From Purshia tridentata (taxonomy: Eukaryota > Streptophyta > Magnoliopsida > Rosales > Rosaceae): a stretch of DNA of 64,000 nt. The stretch covers positions 1-64,000 of the forward strand of contig QANT01001465.1 of assembly GCA_003254885.1 (NCBI GenBank). Reading direction: 5' to 3'. Below, piece by piece: positions 22,956-33,371 of the stretch. The stretch's first letter is position 1. Every line of letters begins with the position of its first letter. Under the pieces are notes generated by a model that did no database searches, was not told the origin of the DNA, and saw only the letters and a list, made by a program, of their open reading frames with translations. Position numbers and translations under genes: made by a program.

Positions 22956-25900
22956 ATGGTTTCTCTGTCTAATTCAGTGTTGTTTCCTCTGACTACATCC
23001 AATGGATATTCTCGGTCCCCTATATTTTCAACAATAATCAATTGGTGTAGTTATAAGCAGAAGAGAGAGGCAAGAAACATTTTCTGTGCTTGTAATGCAC
23101 CTCCCCAGAACTTGAGGAGTGATGAATCCTTTGCAACAAAATTCGAGGTACGACCTTAACAACCTTTCCCTCTAGTTAAATGTATTTGAACAACTCTGTT
23201 TTTCTTGACCTTTTTTTATTTAGATAACCATGCTCTATGCTTTTTTCGAATTTATCAACGCTTAAATTAGTGGGTGTTTTTTTCAGTACTGGTGTTGTGC
23301 TTGAATCCCTTGTTCTTAGCTGCTATACTTATAGGTATTATCTAGTTTATTCACTTTGGCCCATATATAGGCAAATTGTGTAACTGTATTTTATTCATTT
23401 ATTTGACTACTAACTTTTGCATTGTGTTTTATTAACTTTCTCTGCCATCAAATTTTATGCAAATATTCATCTTTCATACAGTTTACCTTATTAATTCGAC
23501 CATTACAAAATAATTATTATTGCATATGGTCAAATAATTAATCAAGACCGGTCCTATACGATAGCTGTGACTGACAAGGTTTGTCTCACCAGGATTCATT
23601 TAAACCAGAGGATTTAAGCACAGTTCAGGAGCCTGAGGATGATTATGATGCTCTTATTGAATGTAGAGACGTCTATAAATCATTTGGCGAGAAGCATATA
23701 TTGAGAGGTGTGAGTTTCAAGGTGAATCTAATGTCAACACTTATTAAGTTCATTTGATTACTTATTTTCAGTTGCTTCAAGAATTTACATGCATCGGTTT
23801 TGTGAGAATGTAGCATAGGTTTGAGCATAGGCATTATCTTGTGACTAGGATATAGTTTTGTGGTCAAGCATGCTAAAAGTTTAATTTTTAACTTGGACCT
23901 CTGTCTTATAAAAAATTGAAAACTATTGATTTTCTTTGGAGGAGGAAATCAAATCTTTCTTTATCTCCTCAATTGTAAAAAGAAAGTCGAGTCAATGCAT
24001 TACTTGCTTTGGAATGTGATTTGGCTGTGGGTTATTTAGTAGATTGTCATGCTTACCAAAGGTAGTTAGGGTTGCCTCTAGGTAGCTTGGCTTTTTTCCA
24101 AAGTTATATCTTTAGCATAAATTTTGGAGGTTTCAGGAAATGAATGGAGGTAAGGTTTTATGGAGTTATGCTGTTAAAGCATTGATGGGGTTTCTGGAGT
24201 GAAAGAAACAGTAGAATTCTTGAAGAGAAGGAAGAAGAGTTAGAATTAGTTGGAGGAGTGAATTCATCTGTTTTGGAAAAATGTCAGTCGTTCTCTTTTT
24301 CAAGGATGGGAAGTTTGTTGTTTAGGACTGTTTTTTTTTTGTTTTTTTCTTATGTGCTGTATTGTTTCTTCAATATTTTTCTGTTAGCATAGGATGTACT
24401 ACTGGTCCTCCTTCCATTACTTTGTGCTTTCCTATAGTTTCATTAAAATTTTTATTTCTGATAAAAAAATTATTGGTTTGATGTTGTTCCAGATTTTCAT
24501 CTTATATTGTATTAATTTTGGATTCATTTATAGATTAGACATGGCGAAGCTGTTGGGATAATTGGGCCTTCTGGCACAGGGAAATCTACAGTTTTGAAGA
24601 TTATTGCAGGGCTTCTCGCTCCTGACAAGGTTAATAGTTAATCAGTTTCTCATATAGTACTCACCTTTGTGTAATTAGTTTATATTTACACTTGGGCAAG
24701 CTTCTTTTTTTTTTTGTGTGGTCGGAACACTTAGTTATGCATTGGGTTCTTTTATATAGACTGTATCCAATTGTGTAATGAGCAGGGGGAGGTATATATT
24801 CGAGGTCGAAAGAGAGCTGGTTTGATCAGTGATGAAGAGATATCTGGTCTTCGAATTGGATTGGTAAACTTATTATTAACTAGTATGCTATGCATTATCT
24901 TTTGGTAGTCTTTCTGGTGCATTCACTATCCTTGAAGGTCTTTCTAATGCAGTTATCTACCATCTAATAGGTGTTTCAGAGTGCTGCACTTTTTGATTCT
25001 TTGACTGTTCGTGAAAATGTTGGTTTCCTTCTGTAAGACAGCTTTAGATTCTTTTGAATTTGACATTCTTCTGCTTTGTTTTGCACTTAATTCATAGGAC
25101 AGATAGTTTAGGTTTTAATATAATGTCAATCATCAATTCATTAGGTATGAAAATTCGAGCATGCCAGATGATCAAATTTCAAAGCTTGTGACTGATAGCT
25201 TGGCTGCTGTCGGATTAAAGGTATGCTTAAAATGTCAATGTATCAGTCTGCATATACCTTCCCCAACTTACCTGGTCCCACATGAATTTAAACCTTACTT
25301 GGTGATTTCTTTAGGGAGTTGAGGATCGATTACCTTCGGAGCTGTCTGGTGGAATGAAGAAACGAGTTGCTCTGGCTCGGTCTATAATTTGCGATACCAC
25401 AAAGGAAGCCATAGAGCCAGAGGTATATTGAACAGCTGATCGCTTTATTGTATTTTTAATTTTCTGCTTTTGTTTCCTTTGATAATGCTTGCATAGAGGT
25501 TGCAGAATTCAATTGAAACAATGGCCTTTCAGTGGTACCCATTGTATTATTCAGAACTCAGAAGGATCATTAGAATCATCCATCTTGAGCTTAGGATGTA
25601 GTAGTGCACAGTGTTCACATGGTCCAACAGATGCTGAAAGTAGTGTCTTTCTCCTGAGTCCTGACAGTCTTCTATGTCCTTCAACAGGTGCTCTTATATG
25701 ATGAGCCAACAGCTGGACTTGATCCTATTGCATCTACTGTTGTAGAAGACCTCATCCGCTCTGTCCATACAAAAGGTCAGGTTGCGATTGAGAAGCCTGG
25801 GCAGATTGCATCTTATGTTGTTGTTACTCACCAACATAGTACCATCAGACGGGCTGTTGACAGGTTGTGCTTCATCTAAATTGTGATGTTATTACTGAGT

Positions 25901-26317
25901 ATGTACGGTGATTGTTTCATATGTGTTCTTAAAAGAAAATTTATTCAATATGTATAGGTTATTGTTTCTCTATGAGGGCAAGATAGTCTGGCAAGGAATG
26001 ACTGATGAATTCACAACTTCAACAAATCCAATCGTTCAACAGGTAATGACAAATTTGGTTTTGCAATGAATTGACCAAAGTGGTTTCACAATGTCTTCAA
26101 ATATGGAGACGAACTTGTAGTCAGTTGATAAATTTACAGAGGTTTGTTTGATCCGACTCATTGAAAGTGAGGGTTATCGCAACATAAATTTGTTCAATTT
26201 TCTTCTCTAGTTGGGATTTTGGTTTATGATGATCTTAAGTAGTCCCAGTACTTAACCTCACTGGGGTGTTGTTTTCAGTTCGCATCTGGGAGCTTACACG
26301 GCCCAATTAGATATTAG
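22956..26317 (+). CDS. TGD3: TGD3, chloroplast ABC-transporter ATPase for ER-to-plastid lipid import
   Basis: Ten exons (22956-23147, 23593-23721, 24534-24629, 24786-24863, 24971-25032, 25145-25220, 25315-25422, 25688-25863, 25958-26042 and 26279-26317) give 346 aa, very close to the 345 aa of Arabidopsis TGD3. The first 64 residues are Ser-rich and basic, as in a transit peptide. A complete ABC ATPase follows: Walker [10 protein letters not shown] at about 118-126, Q-loop VFQSA, signature LSGGM at about 221, Walker [13 protein letters not shown] at 248-259, and the switch histidine in VVVTHQ near 295. In Arabidopsis TGD3 is the ATPase that drives the TGD1/TGD2 complex of the inner envelope, moving phosphatidate-derived lipid into the chloroplast. 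The end [12 protein letters not shown] is characteristic. All motifs are intact. Confidence 0.96.
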
Positions 26318-27095
26318 AATTTGTGCTACGGTGGTGTATATTAGAGAGAATACATGGCCCTTGAGGATTGCTGCCTGCCTGTAGAGAATGCTGAGAAATG
26401 GGTCAGATATTGGTGCGTGCGCATCCATCCAGGCTGCCTCCTTTCTTATATTTCATTGCAGTGAAGAATTGCTAACACAAATTATGCCCTATGCATCTTT
26501 GGTTGCATCTGAGTTAAGAGAGCCATCTTCCAAAGTATTCATGGCAAATACATGTCACAATCATCTTTGCCTCTTTTTTTCTCCTCTCTTTCCCTTGTAT
26601 TATTGTTATTGTTAACTTTCTAGTTTAGCTTCAAATTTATGCCCCATTGTTAAAGAAAAATGCATTGCATTCTTTACTGAAGTACATTAGATATCATAGG
26701 ATCGAATCCATAGTCTATTCTTTACATTTAAGAGCTGCAATATGAAAATAAGACTCACGCAAGAGCCAACCAACAGCACGCCATTCCTTAATTTTTGTTG
26801 ATACTAGCAACAATGGAAAAGAAAAGATGCTCAGAGTCACTCACGTAAGAACACAAATTCGGTTGCATAATTTCTGGTTACAGGATTAGTTATTGTAAAA
26901 GAAACAGAGTATATATCTGATCTAATCAGAAATTTCTCCTTACAACTGGTGAGGTCATGAAAGCCTATGGCATATTATTGTTGCATACAGATTCTATGTT
27001 AGCAAGCATGGCAGAACAAACAAACTCGTCCATTAGTAACTAGAAACCAGTAATAAAAATTTACAACTTACAGCTTTCATCTACATGCACTTGCC
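26318..27095. other. Intergenic between convergent TGD3 and CLV2
   Basis: About 780 bp between two 3' ends. They probably hold both 3' UTRs. No other gene is seen. Confidence 0.5.
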
Positions 27096-29291
27096 CTAAA
27101 CTTTTGTCTGGAGAATGTAATTTCGAGTTCGAGGTGAGCAAAAGAGGGCCAAACCGGCAAAATAGAAACTGAGGAAAGCGCTTAGGAAAAAAACCCAAAG
27201 AGAAATCCACCCCTCAACCTCTTCTTCCACTTCAAATGCCTTCCCAGGCACCACCGGAAGGCTCGCCGGGTCACACCCTCCACTAGAAGACTCCAAACAC
27301 AAATCTGGATTTCCAGCAAATGCTCCTGGAAACCTCCAATATCCTTGCTTCTTAGTAACAAATCCGGAGAAACAGTTATACGACAAATCCAAAAGAGTCA
27401 GGTCTGGAAGGCTGGAAATGTTTCCTGGAATGTGACCTGACAAAGAATTATGTGACAAATCTAAGGCCCTCAAACTCCACATCTTCTCCAAATCTGGGAC
27501 ACGGCCCTCAAGAAAATTGTGCGACAAATTCAGATATTCCAAACCACGTAATCCAAATAGACCCCCTGGAATCTCTCCATCTAGCAAGTTATTAGAGAAA
27601 TCGATTCCAACCATTGAAGGTATTATATAACTGAAGCTTAATTCCATACTACCAGTGACAATAATCAAAACTTTTGCATTCACATTCTGCATTGCAACAA
27701 ATGGCTCCCTCTGCATTTTATAGAACTCTCCATTGTTAAAACGTTTACTCATGTTAAAGTTACCATCTGGTATGAAACCAGAAAATTTGTTTCCTGAGAA
27801 GTCCATCATTCCGATCACTTCAAAAGTAAAGAGCCAACTGGGCAGATTTCCATTAAATGCATTCCGAGCCAGGGACAGATACCCGAGGTTTGACCATTTG
27901 GTTATTGCATCACTCAAAGTTCCAGAGAGATTGTTGGAGCTGAAATCTACAATCTCCAGAGATTTACAGCCTGCCAAAGTAAGTGGAATCTCACCAGAAA
28001 TCTTGTTGTTGCTAATGTCCAGTATCTTCAAGCCATCCAATGCATCAAGTTCAGGTTGAATTTCACCAGAAATATTGTTGTTATTGAGTATCAATGCAAG
28101 CAGCTGAAAACAACCAACGATATTTAATGGAATTGAGCCTGATAACGAGTTGTGCGAGAGATCAATCACTTGGAGATATGTTAAATTTCCAATCCTCGCT
28201 GGAATTTCCCCAAAAAGAAGATTGTGTGATAAAAACAATGCCTGCAAGGTTTTCAGTTCTGTAATCTTCAATGGGATTTCACCAGAGAAACGATTGTGAG
28301 ACAGATCAAGAAGAACAAGCCCAGATTTCTCTGTTGTCTCTGCAATCTTGCTCGGAACAGGACCAGACAAATCATTGTTACTCAAGTCTAATACCAGAAG
28401 CTTCTCTGAAAAGACAAGCCTTGGAGATATCTCATAAGTCAGGTGATTGAATGAAAGGTTTAGATGTTTCAAAGCTTTAAGAGAAGCAATACATGTAGGC
28501 ATTCCTCCCACAACAGAATTGTTAGAAAGATCCAAAACTGTAAGAGACTGAACACAAGCAGAGAAACAAGGCAGAGTTCCAGAAAACTGATTCGACCCAA
28601 GATTGAGAAAGACCAAAGATTGGTGAAAATCACTCAGACTACCAGATAAATTATTGTTCCCAAGATCTAAATACTTCAAAGATTTCAAGTACAACAAGCT
28701 TTCAGGAATTTCACCATGAAATGAATTAAATCCTAGATCTAGTTTGTCCAACTGTGCTGAGAAATTACCTATCCACCAAGGAATTAGACCTCCCAAATCC
28801 TTGTTACCATTTAAAACAAGTTCTTTCAACTGCCTAAGCCTCATGAGTGTATCAGGCACAGTACCCAGAAACCTATTGTGACCAAGATGTAGACTTCTGA
28901 GACTGCGCAGAGTTCCAAAACATAATGGGATTGGACAAGTGAAGTTGTTTTCGGACAAAACCATATTTTCAAGAAATGGAAGTTTGCACAAAGCGGGGTG
29001 AATTTGGCCGGACAGGTTCATGTTGGTCAAGTTAACTGAAACCACCCTGCCAGTCTGGTTCTCGCAGGTGATTCCAGTCCAGTTGGTACAGTTAGACCCA
29101 ACCCAGCTTGACAAGCTCTGGCTAGGGTCTTGGACCCATGACCTAAATAGTAAAACTGAGGCTCTGTCTTCTGGGTCAAGATCAACACACTGAGAGAGGT
29201 TTGAGCATAAAAGCACCAAGAATATCAGTAGCAGTGCACGTAATTTGAGAGAATCACAAAGAAAACAAGGTGAAACCCATTCGTGTCCCAT
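27096..29291 (-). CDS. CLV2: CLAVATA2, leucine-rich-repeat receptor-like protein
   Basis: A single uninterrupted exon encodes 731 aa (Arabidopsis CLV2 has 720). The open frame extends 60 nt further upstream, but the first in-frame ATG is at 29291 (MGHEWVSP), so that start is used. Features in order: signal peptide (hydrophobic core about residues 18-32), the LRR N-terminal cap with the paired cysteines around the NCTNWTGI segment, about twenty plant-type LRRs with many N-glycosylation sites, an island region before the last repeats (about 540-575), a Cys-containing juxtamembrane cap (CLESSSGGC), one transmembrane segment near 695-718 and a short cytoplasmic tail ending YILQTKV. There is no kinase domain. 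CLV2 works with the pseudokinase CRN at the plasma membrane in CLE-peptide signalling that limits shoot and root meristems. The match to CLV2 is almost colinear, for example in the block beginning LVLLDLSHN. Confidence 0.96.
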   Translation of the reverse strand: MGHEWVSPCFLCDSLKLRALLLIFLVLLCSNLSQCVDLDPEDRASVLLFRSWVQDPSQSLSSWVGSNCTNWTGITCENQTGRVVSVNLTNMNLSGQIHPALCKLPFLENMVLSENNFTCPIPLCFGTLRSLRSLHLGHNRFLGTVPDTLMRLRQLKELVLNGNKDLGGLIPWWIGNFSAQLDKLDLGFNSFHGEIPESLLYLKSLKYLDLGNNNLSGSLSDFHQSLVFLNLGSNQFSGTLPCFSACVQSLTVLDLSNNSVVGGMPTCIASLKALKHLNLSFNHLTYEISPRLVFSEKLLVLDLSNNDLSGPVPSKIAETTEKSGLVLLDLSHNRFSGEIPLKITELKTLQALFLSHNLLFGEIPARIGNLTYLQVIDLSHNSLSGSIPLNIVGCFQLLALILNNNNISGEIQPELDALDGLKILDISNNKISGEIPLTLAGCKSLEIVDFSSNNLSGTLSDAITKWSNLGYLSLARNAFNGNLPSWLFTFEVIGMMDFSGNKFSGFIPDGNFNMSKRFNNGEFYKMQREPFVAMQNVNAKVLIIVTGSMELSFSYIIPSMVGIDFSNNLLDGEIPGGLFGLRGLEYLNLSHNFLEGRVPDLEKMWSLRALDLSHNSLSGHIPGNISSLPDLTLLDLSYNCFSGFVTKKQGYWRFPGAFAGNPDLCLESSSGGCDPASLPVVPGKAFEVEEEVEGWISLWVFFLSAFLSFYFAGLALFCSPRTRNYILQTKV

Positions 29292-29385
29292 GAGTAACAA
29301 ATAGAAGGTTGCTAAATAGATGGCAAGTGAAAGAAGGTTGAAGAACAACAACAGCTTAGTGGCAGTAGCTGTAAAATTAAGGCAA

Positions 29386-29412
29386 TCACAGGGATGAAAA
29401 GCTAAAGCCCAT
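29386..29412 (-). promoter_or_regulatory. uORF A in CLV2 leader copy (8 codons)
   Basis: On the minus strand an ATG at 29412 opens MGFSFSSL and stops, ending at 29386. It lies about 95 nt upstream of the CLV2 start and is paralogous to uORF B. Translation effect is inferred. Confidence 0.45.
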
Positions 29413-29489
29413 CTTCAACAAGATGGTGAAGAAGCAAAATATTGGACAAGGTGAAGAAAAAGCTCAGTGGCAGTAGCTATAAATTAGAC

Positions 29490-29519
29490 CTACTGCAGGG
29501 GAAAAAAGCCGAAACCCAT
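29490..29519 (-). promoter_or_regulatory. uORF B in CLV2 leader copy (9 codons)
   Basis: On the minus strand an ATG at 29519 opens MGFGFFPLQ and stops, ending at 29490. The first three codons and overall hydrophobic character match uORF A in the other leader copy. Confidence 0.45.
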
Positions 29520-29929
29520 CTTGAAGAAGATATATGAGAAGCAAAATCTTGCACAACTGTAAGTCACACAGAAAAACAAACAAGAATGTAATGTAATAAT
29601 GTGTAAAGCTAAGTGATAACTGATAAGTGCAGAGGAGGAGGGAGGGAGAGAGAGAAAGAGAGATTGAGACTTACAGATGAGAATGAAGCAAATGTGTTGT
29701 AGACTAGTAGTAGAAGAAGCAAAGGAATAAGGAATTTGGAAAGCCATTAAAGTTTCCTTTCCCCTCGGCCTTTTATTTATTTATTTCTTTTTCTTCTAGT
29801 CTCTGACTCTCTGTCTGATTGTGAGCTCAGGAGTGGTAAGGAAATAAATGACCCATAAACTGGATCCAGTAGTAATTTGGGCTTAACTGGGCTGGGCTGG
29901 GCTGTCAATTTACTAGAGCACAAAAGAAA

Positions 29930-30245
29930 AAACCAAATTCAATTTGAGAAATCTAAAAATAAGTTTGCCGCTGTTGCTTAAAAGTGTTTTTTAATAATAT
30001 TTTTACTAAAAAACCTTTTGCAAAAAAGTATTTTTACAAAAAAACACATGTAAATTTTAATAAATATTGCTTATGTAAAAGTGTTTGAAGTGATTTTTGA
30101 TTAAAACATCTGTCATGTATTTTTTAATAAATTTTTTAAAAATATTTTTATATTCTATAAGTACTTATATATATTTGTGTTAAAAGTTATTAGCAAAAAT
30201 ACTTTTGATAATTTTAAAAATAATACCAAACGAGCTGTAACAATA
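29930..30245. repeat. AT-rich dispersed-repeat-like patch
   Basis: Interleaved 'aaaagtgtttttt' and 'aaaaagtatttttac' words, with an end near 'ccaaacgagctgt', resemble common plant intergenic repeats or MITE remnants. No terminal inverted repeats or target duplication could be pinned down by eye. Confidence 0.3.
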
Positions 30246-31146
30246 TCCAAATTAAAATCATATGCTACGTTCTGTTTGGAACGAACCTCGAAAAAAACAC
30301 CATGGTAGGCATGATTTTGTTGTATTTGTATTTGTCTTTAATTTTCATTTACATAATAAGCGATAAAAATATCAAAATCTTGATTAAATGGGAAGTTAAT
30401 TAGTTAACTAAAAAAAGGTCTCAATGAATTAAAATAAAATCACCGAAACTCAGATTTTCGTTCTCATTCAGTCATTCTCATCATAAAAATCACCAAAACT
30501 CAAGCACTCGGGAACACAAAGACACACGCATACTACGCACACACAACTCAGAGAGTCAATTGATGGGCCTTTACCTTGCTCTTCTGCTTCATCAATGGCC
30601 AAACCTCTTACTTCCTTCACTTTCCTGAGCCTTCTCCGATTACCTGTTACTGGTTTTCACCTCCTCCTAATCTTCCTCCACTCCCTCTTATAACTCTCAC
30701 TCTTTGGCCGGTTTTCCGGTACCCAATCACCCTGTTGGTTTCCTGGTTGATTCTCCAGAAGATTCCATATCTGGGGTTTTCTCAAGAATCTTTTGATCCG
30801 ATCTATTGTGTATTCGATCTGGGTTTACTTCGATTTATTATTTTTTCTTTAAAAAAAAAAAAAACAAACAAAGAACCAATTTCTGCCCCCAAAAAGGGCC
30901 TTTTTGTCTACTATTTTTTGGTCGGTTGGTGCGAAAAGGTGGGAGAGTAACAGAAAATTGAAGTACTTTTAAAGAAGCTTGAATTCCCGGGAAACGATAG
31001 AACTCAGTTTTTGAGCTTGTGTCTTGAGGTAAATAAATTTCCATTTTCAATCAAACTTTCTTGCTAATTGAACAACATGGAATGGGGATATCACTATTTT
31101 CCTTGTTTTTTCTTAAGTTTCTCGTCATCCAAACAGAAAATTGGCA

Positions 31147-32849
31147 ATGGCATCGGTGTTTCTGTACCATGTTGTGGGTGATCTAACGGTCGGGAAGCCG
31201 GAGATGGTGGAATTCTCTGAGACAGAGACGGTGGAGGCGGCCATAAGAGCGATTGGAGAGTCGACCGAATGCGGCATACCGGTGTGGAAGAGGAAATCAC
31301 ATGTGGGTATGGTTGAAAACAATGAAATAAGGCAGCAGAGGTTTGTGGGCATTCTCAATACCCTTGACATTGTTGCTTTCTTGGCTAAAAGTGAGTGTTT
31401 GGAGGATCAGGACAAGGCTTTGAAGACTCCGGTTTCTGATGTTGTTGTTCCCAATAATTTTTTGCTGAGGCAGGTTGATCCTGCGACAAGGTTAGCTTTC
31501 TCAATCTTATTACTTTATATGGTCCTTCTATGAATTTTTAGAGATCTTAGATTAAATTTGGCATTTTGATTGGTGTTGTTTGTATCATTATTGATCATGG
31601 TGTTTTACCATTTTCGTTGAATTTTGATTATCTTGCTGTTCAAAATAAGACATTATTGTGATAGGTGGTGTTTCTGTGGCTAATTGTTGTGAAATCTGAA
31701 GTTTTAAAAAATCGCTTTTATAGGGTGTATATGTATCTATTTCTTGTATTACTAGCCGTGATGGGATTTTTTTTTTATGTGAAAAACCTACCCCAAGGTA
31801 TATATGAGTTGCTAGTTGTGAAGTTCTATAAAATTGCTTTACCTTTTGTCTTAGAGAAAGAAACAAGAAATTGCTTTTTAAAAGTAATATGCCTTTGTTT
31901 AATTTCCCCTTCTGTAAGGTTGATAGATGCACTGGAGATGATGAAGCATGGTGTAAAGCGTCTTCTTGTTCGAAAGAGTGTGGTATGGAAAGGCATGAGC
32001 AAGCGTTTCTCAATTCTCTATAATGGTAAGTGGCTCAAGAATGTTGATACTAGTGGCAGCAGCAATAACCTTGCTGCCAATTCCAATTGGCCTTCTTCAT
32101 CTTCTACTACCAGTGCCCATGACAAATTTTGCTGTCTCTCAAGAGAAGATGTTATCCGCTTCTTGATTGGTTGCCTAGGTGCCCTAGCACCTCTTCCTCT
32201 CTCCTCTATATCTTCCCTTGGAGCCATTAACCCAAACTACAAATCTATTGAAGCCTCATCCCCAGCCATTGAAGCCACTCAAAAACTTCCTGATGACCCT
32301 AGTGCAGTTGCTGTTATCGAACATACACCGGAAGGTCAGTGTAAGATCATTGGAGAGATCTCTGGCTCTAAACTATGGAAATGTGATCACTTAGCAGCGG
32401 CATGGGCTTTAGCCAATCTCTCAGCTGGGCAATTTGTGATGGGAGTTGAGGATAATGTGGCCTCAAGGTCACTGCCAAATTTCTCTGTAAATCCAACTGA
32501 TGGCAATAATAATCTAGTAAATGGTGTCGGGTCAGCAAGGCCGAAGAAATTCAGTAGTAGGAGTATAGGGTTCAATCCTGCGAGCCCAAGCTTGGGAGGA
32601 GTGAGTAGAAGCATGTATAGGGGCAGAAGTGCACCGTTGACATGTAAGGTTACGAGTTCATTGGCTGCAGTTATGGCTCAGATGCTGTCTCACAGGGCAA
32701 CCCATGTGTGGGTGACTGAGGATGAAAGTGATGATGTTTTAGTTGGAGTGGTGGGTTATGCGGATATTATGGTTGCTGTCACCAAACAATCAGCCCCCAC
32801 TATTCCTTCAGCTGGCCGGTCGACGGAGGGTCATGACATTCAAAATTGA
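31147..32849 (+). CDS. CBSX6: CBS domain-containing protein CBSX6
   Basis: Two coding exons (31147-31490 and 31919-32849) give 424 aa, close to Arabidopsis CBSX6. The first ATG in frame is at 31147, giving MASVFLYHVVGDLTVGKPEM. CBS motifs are spread over the protein: an N-terminal pair (about residues 10-130, with the segments ECGIPVWKR and FVGILNTLDIVAFLAK, then RLIDALEMMKHGVKRLLVRK), a DVIRFLIG segment after a Ser-rich insert, and a final CBS motif near the C-terminus (HRATHVWVTEDE...VGVVGYADIMVAV). A low-complexity Ser/Asn linker and an arginine/serine stretch lie between them. CBS pairs usually bind adenosine nucleotides, and no enzymatic domain is attached. The cellular role of CBSX6 is poorly known. 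A leader intron is likely just before the start. Confidence 0.92.
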
Positions 32850-33371
32850 ATTATTTCATTTATTTTTCTTTCGTCTGGTTTCTGTGAAGTACTCTTCTTA
32901 TTTTGTATTTCAGTCATTTTTGTTTCTGTGCAATTTGTGCTGGCTAGGATGTAAAAAGGGGGTTTGAGTCTTTGAGACTGGGTTTGTAACATTTTGACCT
33001 TTTGCAAAACTTGGTTGCAACAATGAATAATGTATCGAGGGAAATAATCCACTTTTGTTCAATTTTGCGATAAATAATGGGTCTGTTACTTTTGGTACGT
33101 TAATAAGCGCCTTATGTGAGAAGGGTGACAATGGTGAGGCTATTCAGTTGCTTAAGAAGATAGAAGAAGTAGGTTGTAAGCCTGACGTAGGTGTCTGTAG
33201 CACTATCATTGACAGTCTTTGTACGGACAAACTATTTCAATGATAACTGGTCACTTCTTTTACTAATAATTTGAAAATGATGTAAGAATCAGAAAAATAG
33301 AAGATTGTTCTAAATGAGGTACAGACTTACAGTACAAGTGGAATATATGTCACGCTTATTTATAAATGAAA
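32850..33371. other. CBSX6 3' side and intergenic, with an embedded PPR fragment
   Basis: The first part is probably the CBSX6 3' UTR. A short pentatricopeptide-repeat fragment is at 33055-33243. The remainder, up to the stop codon of the first GT47 gene, is probably its 3' UTR. Confidence 0.5.
33055..33243 (+). pseudogene. Pentatricopeptide-repeat (PPR) gene fragment
   Basis: An open stretch of 62 codons reads through one complete 35-residue PPR motif (VTFGTLISALCEKGD, then EAIQLLKKIEEVGCKPD) and the beginning of the next (GVCSTIIDSLC). Whole plant PPR proteins have many such repeats and an organelle transit peptide. Here only about one and a half repeats remain, with no flanking PPR sequence in any frame. 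It is best read as a broken duplicate left in the 3' flank of CBSX6. Confidence 0.75.

Larger units (their letters stand above)
29347..29560 (-). repeat. Diverged tandem duplication in the CLV2 5' leader
   Basis: Two copies of about 105-110 bp (29347-29455 and 29456-29560) share blocks such as gtggcagtagct, cccatctt and gaagcaaaat with scattered differences. Both lie directly upstream of the CLV2 start codon. Each holds a short uORF at the equivalent place. Confidence 0.75.
29292..31146. other. Divergent promoter region of CLV2 (left) and CBSX6 (right)
   Basis: This is the shared upstream region of two divergent genes. The CLV2 side has a duplicated leader with two micro-uORFs (29347-29560) and a CT-rich tract at about 29636-29665. 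Positions 29930-30245 are an AT-rich repeat-like patch. On the CBSX6 side a leader intron is likely, from GTAAAT at about 31029 to AAACAG ending at 31136. An upstream ORF of 21 codons beginning MGLYLALL lies at 30563-30628, if transcription starts that far upstream. Confidence 0.5.

Noticed and set aside
26700-26720. A possible tRNA B-box-like word (ggatcgaatcca)
   Set aside because: No A-box or cloverleaf arms around it; no tRNA found anywhere in the window.
27733-28059. Plus-strand ORF opposite CLV2
   Set aside because: Antisense of LRR-coding DNA.
29292-29351. Upstream extension of the CLV2 frame
   Set aside because: The frame is open but contains no ATG before 29291.
31665-31918. Continuous frame through the CBSX6 intron as coding
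   Set aside because: The intron is open by chance in the frame of exon 2, but the segment is hydrophobic intron-like sequence and clear GT and AG signals match the family protein.
31588-32013. Minus-strand ORF of 141 codons across the CBSX6 intron
   Set aside because: It overlaps the CBSX6 coding exon, has no family resemblance and is a shadow.
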